10,586 bases of DNA. Origin: Xanthomonas translucens pv. translucens DSM 18974. GTDB taxonomy: Bacteria; Pseudomonadota; Gammaproteobacteria; Xanthomonadales; Xanthomonadaceae. The translations under genes and the position numbers were made by a program. Shown one piece after another: positions 7,401-10,586 of the stretch; the stretch's first letter is position 1, and the number at the start of each line of letters is the position of its first letter. Location: NCBI RefSeq assembly GCF_000331775.1, contig NZ_CAPJ01000067.1:1-10586 (forward strand), in the 5' to 3' direction. The notes under the pieces were generated by a model. That model searched no databases, was not told the origin of the DNA, and saw only the letters and a program-made list of their open reading frames with translations.

Positions 7401-8203
7401 TGTCCATCGTGCCGTACGGCAAGGCGACCGCCCGGGCCATGCACGAGGGTCGCTTCGATCCCGAACGGACCAAGGGACTGCTGAAGGACATGCCGTCGAT
7501 GGCTGCGGGTGTCATGGAAGACGCGCTTGACGCGCTACAGCAGGCAGGCCTGATCGCCCCGCCGCCGCCGCCGGCAGCGCGTTTGCGCGAGGTTCGGCGC
7601 GAGGACATTGCGCTGCAGGCGCAGGCCTTGCTGACCCGTGCTCGCGAAATGGAACCCAAGGTCACCGACATGCTGATGCGTGTTGCCGCGCCCCATGGTG
7701 GGCGACTGGAGGGAACACAGCATCAACTGAAGTCGCACGGCTCGCTGCTGGCAAAGCTCGAGCAGCGGATGGCGTTGAAAAAGCAGACCTTGGAAGAAGC
7801 CGTGGCCGACATAAACGACGCGCTGCGCTACAGCGTGGTACTGGAACCGCAGGACTTCACCGCCGGCCTGCGCGGTGTGCTGGCCGCACTGGACGACCAG
7901 GGGCATGCACGGGTCAAGCTGAACAACCGCTTCAGCATGTACCGGCAAACCTTCAAGGCAATCAATGTCACCTTGCGAAGCCCGGAAGGCGCGCTCTGGG
8001 AAATCCAGTTCCACACGCCGCATACCTTCCAACTCAAGGAGCAATTCCATGACCTCTATAAACGCTCATTTGCGCTGAAGCTCGGCGGCGCCGCACCGGC
8101 CGAGAAGCGCGAACTGGAAGCCCCTGCGCTAGCGGCTTTCAGTCGCGTGGCTTCGCCGCCAGGGTGCGACGAGATCGAGGATTGGGAAGAGTCCAGCCCT
8201 TGA
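1490..8203 (+). CDS. xopAD: XopAD/Skwp (RipS-like) family type III effector, 2,237 aa
   Basis: A very large protein expected to be injected into plant cells by the type III secretion system. Residues 1-190 are polar, Ser/Pro/Arg-rich and probably disordered, as expected of a secretion signal; they include KRRR (47-50), a possible nuclear localisation signal, and a short internal duplication. Residues 264-1021 hold 18 helical repeats with the consensus LxxQxVANxLNALSKWP. Residues about 1160-1210 look like coiled coil. A large unassigned region follows, with HSKGM around K1622 and MDTDGDD (1698-1704). A Pro-rich linker near residue 2024 precedes a RelA/SpoT-like domain (about 2040-2200) with K2081, S2085, K2089, D2107/D2110 and E2171. 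The frame is intact. The ATG at 1490 has a weak ribosome binding site but starts a plausible secretion signal. From memory, many Xanthomonas XopAD proteins are longer (near 2,880 aa), so this may be a shorter variant. The family name is secure by the repeats; biochemical function is not. Confidence 0.92.
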   Translation: MKTSKVNLNALRSNLSFPREDQPTPAGEQAVRSTRDSQPPLGRPPAKRRRLEPATHSHRHDEPSDRRGIAAERRPDRMPAYASTSSSSSQRMPQPPRHGSQAPAELRLTEQTSDRAAGKRPREQQEPYRQPKRALHSVELTPADLRLAEHQLDSAEKRQLQAERERYRRQLSAPSRLTQTHNARLSVSIAQDNVLARRMSCKLALPFLDGNAHAQVNAHLLDRYLQMIANARRFTGPGLTHRDLDRCTELAAQYLYKTGWFDGASLKQLAHVANKLSKHPNQPACMYAIAWIAGEVIQADAPLGLDGAPSILLLNAFAKNTDSGRCELAVARLARHLQREHKARQSMDAQGIGLALNAFSKWSDNPDCQSIAHSLAELLASNRHMRHAMDAQSVANTLNALSKWHDAELCEVAASALALRLATERGLCNAFKPQEVGNALNALSKWHDTPHCKDATSALASRLANDGTLRNGLEAQGVAQVLNALSKWHDTEVCAVAASALASRLADDRDLCNDLNSQGVANVLNALSKWHDTTVCATAAEVLAARLADDPGLCDALEGQHMANVLNSLSKWPDTPDTPDCQDAAKALAWRLAGEPALRDDLDAQGMANALNSLSKWPGTTVCATAAEALAARLADDPGLCEALEGQHIANVLNALSKWPGTTVCATAAKALAARLAGNLGLCDALKPQEVANALNALSKWHGTTVCATAAEALAARLANDPVLCDALEEQDMAQALNALSKWPDTLLCAAAVEALASRLADDPGLCDALEPQGLAIALNALSKWPDTPDCNDAANALALRLAKDPELCGALEQQELGIALNALSKWPGMPVCADAASRVASRLVNEPEVCGDLNAQGVAIVLNALSKWPDTRECQDAATALASRLADDPELCNGLDLQGVANVLNALSRWPGRANCEQAIDVLADRLTEDHKLRHAMQALDVAMSLNALSNGLERPACQTAAVLLAERTGSAALPWQQFDMRGLTMVANAMSRLLDLDDEQLQALGGAKLRAIAGHLELHRERFESAPAGEIGVIFKALASAQLHRQMRPLAGPALERVSALAQDDGLRETSLEGLGSLCMGLLPLIRNPELSPRHRRRALRVFNALQPIAERKIDLYLGGAGAQASADTEQHATRCPALSFFQVLKAYGVVSRQWKTRHVEGARKQVQQRREQLTTWVERTLERTREAIEADLGEMSWNLIAQIEAGDQVFDTLDLRMAKESAKIAQAHPPSSFDLDSGRLSMRSAPGQPAAPVTGTGSTTHVVVDMRGKEISNNLAEADKPYSLFARLTGLPLVEVQLPGAISTFMLARTFNYQDEPWRFDMFGGSRADGKKSASNGLSLPSRPEKTSLLPAFRYADTVPGSSLMQLAAKLAPQREDWSRMQRSLLEMVPSDHVVEGTLRLGFFDDVQGPAHPFKPLASDGSPLALCPNDGCGFLKLEVALCIPAFRKRYDAWQAAQAGQASQEQLALLAVDKGPSMMPAQALQHFPRDEAALREAHEAMQQRLKALPLDSVEPLSTYRLAVGGGYQGQRVRAVPSADDKVHLPRQRSQAFDAAGGPLLLGKPPYDKENLLPVPEERVATVAQEDATAEFLSQSFGIQYSYTGFDDGSGDDDPQMLHSKGMLIVVPKTNWPADFANKDLVCSKEDLKTLSSWTTGRDRDALPRDMRSTGSLRLKDIVEPGRLGALPIAELRKRNMDTDGDDAFVYAGYPKLAALISRVMAEREVRLGRQQSFKPPKTATPAINPVTGYYQAGRLSEIISFKRGQHITSAAATLASRFMAQPDELREAMARSMMFGTYDGIEPALRNGLREMLEDDARDPQMLAELRTQAQEAIGRAHMPEAREAAELLHAQLAGLAPGSAASSDAPRLPDALAEAFPLLAQAYEAAPGVEARIQAILDNYPVCRLSHVQFPNGQPGLVQDEPELSMRNLFTIAIKVGTDALKSDTGTALFAKIVEACERSERAFAKRVSIVPYGKATARAMHEGRFDPERTKGLLKDMPSMAAGVMEDALDALQQAGLIAPPPPPAARLREVRREDIALQAQALLTRAREMEPKVTDMLMRVAAPHGGRLEGTQHQLKSHGSLLAKLEQRMALKKQTLEEAVADINDALRYSVVLEPQDFTAGLRGVLAALDDQGHARVKLNNRFSMYRQTFKAINVTLRSPEGALWEIQFHTPHTFQLKEQFHDLYKRSFALKLGGAAPAEKRELEAPALAAFSRVASPPGCDEIEDWEESSP
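2279..4552 (+). repeat. Array of 18 SKWP-type helical repeats (42 aa, 126 bp each)
   Basis: The LSKW-equivalent codons begin at 2315, 2438, 2564, 2690, 2816, 2942, 3068, 3194, 3329, 3455, 3581, 3707, 3833, 3959, 4085, 4211, 4337 and 4463. Spacing is 126 bases except 123 (first interval) and 135 (3194 to 3329). Each unit looks like two helices: LxxQxVANxLNALSKWP, then a second helix ending ALAxRLA. A Cys falls at unit position 22 in nearly every repeat, and a second at position 40 in most central repeats. The first two and last two units are degenerate (for example KLSKHP, NAFAKN, NAMSRL), as expected of capping repeats. The pattern resembles the alpha-solenoid repeats of OPR/RAP-type RNA-binding proteins of algae and apicomplexans; that link is from general knowledge and unproven here. 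Confidence 0.93.
3206..3229 (+). repeat. 9-bp tandem duplication inside one SKWP repeat
   Basis: CCCGACACG is repeated directly and followed by CCCGAC, giving the residues PDTPDTPD where other repeats have a single PDTPD. This in-frame addition explains the single 45-residue repeat in the array. It looks like replication slippage and lies in the loop between helices, where it should be tolerated. Confidence 0.7.
7558..7577 (+). repeat. CCG/GCC microsatellite coding a poly-proline linker
   Basis: A short run of GCC/CCG triplets encodes about five consecutive prolines (near residue 2024) between the unassigned middle region and the RelA/SpoT-like domain of the effector. It marks a likely flexible domain boundary and is prone to slippage, but the frame is intact here. 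Confidence 0.6.
7607..8090 (+). other. RelA/SpoT-like nucleotidyltransferase domain of the effector
   Basis: This part of the effector (residues about 2040-2200) follows the order of motifs in RelA/SpoT synthetase domains. QLKSHGSLLAKL (2079-2090) matches the R-x-K-x3-S-x3-K nucleotide-binding signature exactly in spacing: K2081, S2085 and K2089 are kept, but the first Arg is Gln (Q2079). DINDALRYSVVL (2107-2118) matches the acidic, strand-forming segment. FKAINVTL (2155-2162) lies where the family has YxGxxxTV, with Tyr and Gly changed to Phe and Ala. WEIQFHTP (2170-2177) matches E-x-Q-hydrophobic-R/H-T with catalytic-type E2171, and LKEQFHDLYKR matches the downstream helix. The fold assignment is fairly strong. 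Whether it makes an alarmone, transfers another group or is inactive cannot be told. Confidence 0.65.
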
Positions 8204-8318
8204 CGCGGCGTAAGCCAAGCACCAGTCAGGGCTGCCGATCATCGCAGGCCCCGTTGCAGAGGCGGCCGGGATTCTTGCAAAAAGCAGCGATTTCTCCTTC
8301 TCCGCCCACCCAATCGCC

Positions 8319-8351
8319 TCGGGCGGGATAAGGTCACATTATCCCGCCCGA
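8319..8351. terminator. Perfect 13-bp inverted repeat between convergent genes, likely bidirectional terminator
   Basis: TCGGGCGGGATAA (8319-8331) and TTATCCCGCCCGA (8339-8351) are perfect complements with a 7-base loop (GGTCACA). The repeat lies 116 bases after the effector stop codon and about 30 bases beyond the end of the leftward TraX-like gene, the classic position for a shared terminator between convergent genes. There is no long T-run on either strand, though the TTAT/ATAA ends sit at the inner side of the arms. Confidence 0.65.
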
Positions 8352-8381
8352 CGTATCAGTGCCCCACAGTGCGGCAAACTC

Positions 8382-9059
8382 TCAAGCAGCATGCACCGCC
8401 ATCGTTCGCGCCAGCGCCGCAAGCAGCGCCAGATGCCCAACGTAGTAGATGTAAAACGCCCAGCGCGTGCGTGGAATGGGGAAATCGCGGTTCGCCAGCA
8501 ACGCCCAGCCGCTAACGTTCCAACAGCACAGCGGCACGAACGACCCTTGGAGCACCGAGAGGCGCACGGTGCGGCTTTCGCTCCAGTCACGAAAACCGTT
8601 GCGCGGCGCAGCCTGGCGTGGCGCATGCGGCACAATGCGCAAACGGAACACCACCCCAGGGCGGCAAGCACAAGAATCAATCCGCTCCAGTTGTAGTCCA
8701 GCAGCGGTAGAACGGCCAGGGCGCACATGCCGAGCAGCAGCCATTCGCTGCGCTGGATGCTCCAGATCACCGCCGCGGCCAGGGCAACGCTCAGCAGCAC
8801 ATTGAACGGCACCCAGTAGCCGAACGCCAGTGCATGTGCCGGCTGGGCCAGAATGCCCCACAGCAGCAGCCTGCGCACGGACTTGAGCACGTCGGCGCCA
8901 GGTTGTGTAGGCCAGGACCAGGGCGAACAGCGGGAACGCGATACGGCCCAGTTCGGAGACGACCGGGAAGCAGCCGTCGCCGAGCACCTTCGCCACGTGA
9001 TCGCCGGTCATCAGCAGCAAGGCCATCCATTTCAATAGTCCGCCGGCGCTGCTGGTCAT
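8382..9059 (-). pseudogene. traX: TraX-family integral membrane protein with two compensating frameshifts
   Basis: TraX proteins are multi-spanning membrane proteins named after the F-plasmid pilin N-acetylase; many chromosomal relatives have unknown substrates. The N-terminus reads LLKWMALLLMTGDHVAKVL, then GRIAFPLFALVLAYTTW, a clear TraX start. Near 8895-8905 the family match moves to another frame, which reads VRRLLLWGILAQPAHALAFG and several membrane segments down to LILVLAALGW (about 8651). Between about 8650 and 8585 the match returns to the first frame and ends WAFYIYYVGHLALLAALA, stop at 8382-8384. The first frame stays open throughout, so a protein would be made, but with a scrambled, charged middle in place of about 80 membrane residues. 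ATG 9059 is chosen because the family match begins there; upstream ATG 9122 is also in frame. It could be a true pseudogene or two sequencing errors. Confidence 0.75.
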
Positions 9060-9212
9060 CGTGTCGTTCAGAACGCCGCTCCTGGCGGCTAGGTGAACGC
9101 CCTGCCCATGGCCTTGCGCCATTGCCTGTGATGGGCGCTAAGGCAGGAATACGGACCAGTGTTTTTCGCAGTGCGGCGCGCCATCGCCGATCGCGCCCGC
9201 AGGCGACACCGG
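9060..9212. other. Spacer between ABC transporter and traX-like gene
   Basis: This 153-base gap separates two genes read leftward. It contains an imperfect hairpin (CCTTGCGCC at 9112-9120 with GGGCGCTAAGG at 9133-9143, one bulge) that could end the ABC transporter transcript. No strong ribosome binding site for the TraX-like gene and no convincing promoter were found. Confidence 0.3.
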
Positions 9213-10586
9213 TCAGTGCGGTGCTTGCGCCATCGCCAGTGGCGCCGATGCCGGGCGTGCCATGTGCAGGCAGCGATCGGCCACGTCGGACAGGCTGGTC
9301 CGGTGCGAGACGACGACCAGCGCGGTGCGCGGCAGGCGCTGGCGCAGCGTCGCCAGCACCTGCTGCTCCGAGACGGCGTCGAGCGCGCTGGTGGCTTCGT
9401 CCAACAGGGCGATCCGCGGTTGCCTGAGGATCACCTGCGCCAGCAGCAGGCGCTGCAGTTCGCCGCCGGAGAGTTTGGCGGCGGCGCCGCTCAGGGTCGT
9501 GTCCAGGCCTTGCGCGCCTTCGTGCAGGCGTGCGGCCAAGCCGACGTCGCGCAGCGCCTGCCACATCGCCGCTGCGCTCGCGCCTGGCTCGGCCCAGGCC
9601 AGGCAGTCGCGCACCGTGTGCTGCCACGGACGCACGCTCTGGCCGACATAGGCGCCGTATTGGACCAGGGCGCGGTAGGCAGCGAAATCGAGCGCGTCCC
9701 CATCGCATTGCGCCGCGAACACGCGCGGTTCGACCATGCCGGCGAGCACGTCCATCAGGCTGCTCTTGCCGGCACCGGAGTGTCCGCAGATCAGGGTCAT
9801 GCTGCCGGGCGCCAGGATCAGTTCGCCGATCGCAACCGCGGCCAGCGGCGGCGCCAAGCCGATGCTGTGGATCCGCAGCGGGCCCTGCATGGGCGCGGCC
9901 GTGTGCGGCGTTGCCGGCAGCGCCCTCGCCGTCCCCAGACGCACATAGTGTTGCCATAGCTCCAGCGCCGGTGCCGCCGAACGCAGTTGCTGGAAGCTTT
10001 GCCGGGTCGAGACCAGGTACGGCAGCAGCCGTCCCAGCAACAGGCCCACGGTGATCAGCGCGCCGCGGTCGATGCCGTGCCACAGGCCGGCCAGCAGCAT
10101 GATCGCGGCGATGGCGGCGACCGCGCTCAGTTCGAGCAGCAGCCGGCCCGATGCGACCAATGCCTGCTGGCGCCAGTAACCATGGCTGAGCCGGCTGGAG
10201 ATCGCGTCGTAGCCGCTTTTCTCCAGGTCTTCGCGTTCGAACGAACGCACGTGGCGCAGGCGCCGCGGGAAATCCTCGCTGAGCCAGAACAGCCGGGTCA
10301 TGTCGGCGACGTACTGGCGGCTCACCCGCGCCTGTTCCTGGCCGGAGATGCGGAACGCGAGCACCGCCAGGCCCAGCAGCGGCGGCAGCGCCAGCACCAG
10401 GGCCGGCGACACCAGAAAGGCGATGCCCAGGCTGACGCCTGCGGTGATCGCCGCCACCAGCAACTGCAGCAATGCGCTGAAGCCCTGGACGATGATCTCG
10501 ATGTTGTAGGTGAGCACGTTGGCGATTTCCGCCGAACTGGCGCCGGCGAGCGCCGGCAGCGGCGCGGCGAGCAGGCGCGCGTGCAC
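9213..10586 (-). CDS. ABC exporter, membrane domain fused to ATPase, partial (N-terminus outside window)
   Basis: This is the C-terminal 457 residues of a type I ABC exporter half-transporter, which uses ATP to move a substrate across the inner membrane as a dimer. The reading frame is open to the right edge, so perhaps 100-130 residues with the first membrane helices are missing. In visible numbering, membrane helices lie near residues 37-80 and 148-192. The ATPase domain has Walker A GHSGAGKS (268-275), Q-loop Q316, signature LSGGE (372-376), Walker B IALLDE (392-397), D-loop SALD (400-403) and switch histidine H428, all intact. It ends at TGA 9213-9215. The spacer after the membrane domain (residues 215-255) is short and the family is divergent; I cannot name the substrate. 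Candidates are a peptide, lipid or thiol exporter. Upstream genes beyond the window would decide. Confidence 0.88.
   Translation of the reverse strand: MHARLLAAPLPALAGASSAEIANVLTYNIEIIVQGFSALLQLLVAAITAGVSLGIAFLVSPALVLALPPLLGLAVLAFRISGQEQARVSRQYVADMTRLFWLSEDFPRRLRHVRSFEREDLEKSGYDAISSRLSHGYWRQQALVASGRLLLELSAVAAIAAIMLLAGLWHGIDRGALITVGLLLGRLLPYLVSTRQSFQQLRSAAPALELWQHYVRLGTARALPATPHTAAPMQGPLRIHSIGLAPPLAAVAIGELILAPGSMTLICGHSGAGKSSLMDVLAGMVEPRVFAAQCDGDALDFAAYRALVQYGAYVGQSVRPWQHTVRDCLAWAEPGASAAAMWQALRDVGLAARLHEGAQGLDTTLSGAAAKLSGGELQRLLLAQVILRQPRIALLDEATSALDAVSEQQVLATLRQRLPRTALVVVSHRTSLSDVADRCLHMARPASAPLAMAQAPH

Noticed and set aside
8791..10083. Long minus-strand frame overlapping the ABC transporter and TraX-like gene
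   Set aside because: The translation is Arg/Ala/Gly-rich shadow sequence over the ABC gene, whose true frame has all ATPase motifs in order. Only its last stretch overlaps a real TraX-like frame.

Overview
This GC-rich window looks like an accessory region of a plant-pathogenic gammaproteobacterium, most likely Xanthomonas. The main reason is one very large intact gene (1490-8203, +) for a type III effector of the XopAD/Skwp family, known from Xanthomonas and, as RipS, from Ralstonia. The genus call rests on recognising protein families by eye; no search was run.

Layout. (1) 1-306: no confident gene, but several strong inverted repeats. (2) 307-582 (-): a small TrpR-type repressor with a clear promoter (TTGAAT-17-TATATT) and a palindrome upstream. 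(3) 808-1200 (+): wreckage of a KfrA-like DNA-binding protein with in-frame stops and at least two frameshifts. (4) 1201-1489: no gene; upstream region of the effector, with no recognisable PIP box. (5) 1490-8203 (+): the effector, 2,237 residues. It has a disordered, basic, Ser/Pro-rich N-terminus, then 18 helical SKWP-type repeats of about 42 residues, a helical/coiled-coil linker, a large unassigned middle with a D-x-D-G-D motif, a Pro-rich linker, and a C-terminal domain whose motifs match RelA/SpoT-type (p)ppGpp synthetases. (6) 8319-8351: a perfect 13-bp inverted repeat between convergent genes. (7) 8382-9059 (-): a TraX-family membrane protein with two compensating frameshifts. (8) 9213-10586 (-): the C-terminal 457 residues of an ABC exporter (membrane domain plus ATPase), running off the right edge.

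How the parts fit. The effector is the only large intact accessory gene and lies between decayed genes typical of plasmids or integrative elements (KfrA-like and TraX-like). This suggests it sits in, or came with, a degenerate mobile region. The TrpR-like, TraX-like and ABC genes show no functional link to it.

Most noteworthy: the C-terminal RelA/SpoT-like nucleotidyltransferase signature on a long repeat solenoid, and the D-x-D-G-D motif in the middle region. Together they suggest that this large effector may be an enzyme acting on nucleotides or RNA, not only a repeat scaffold.
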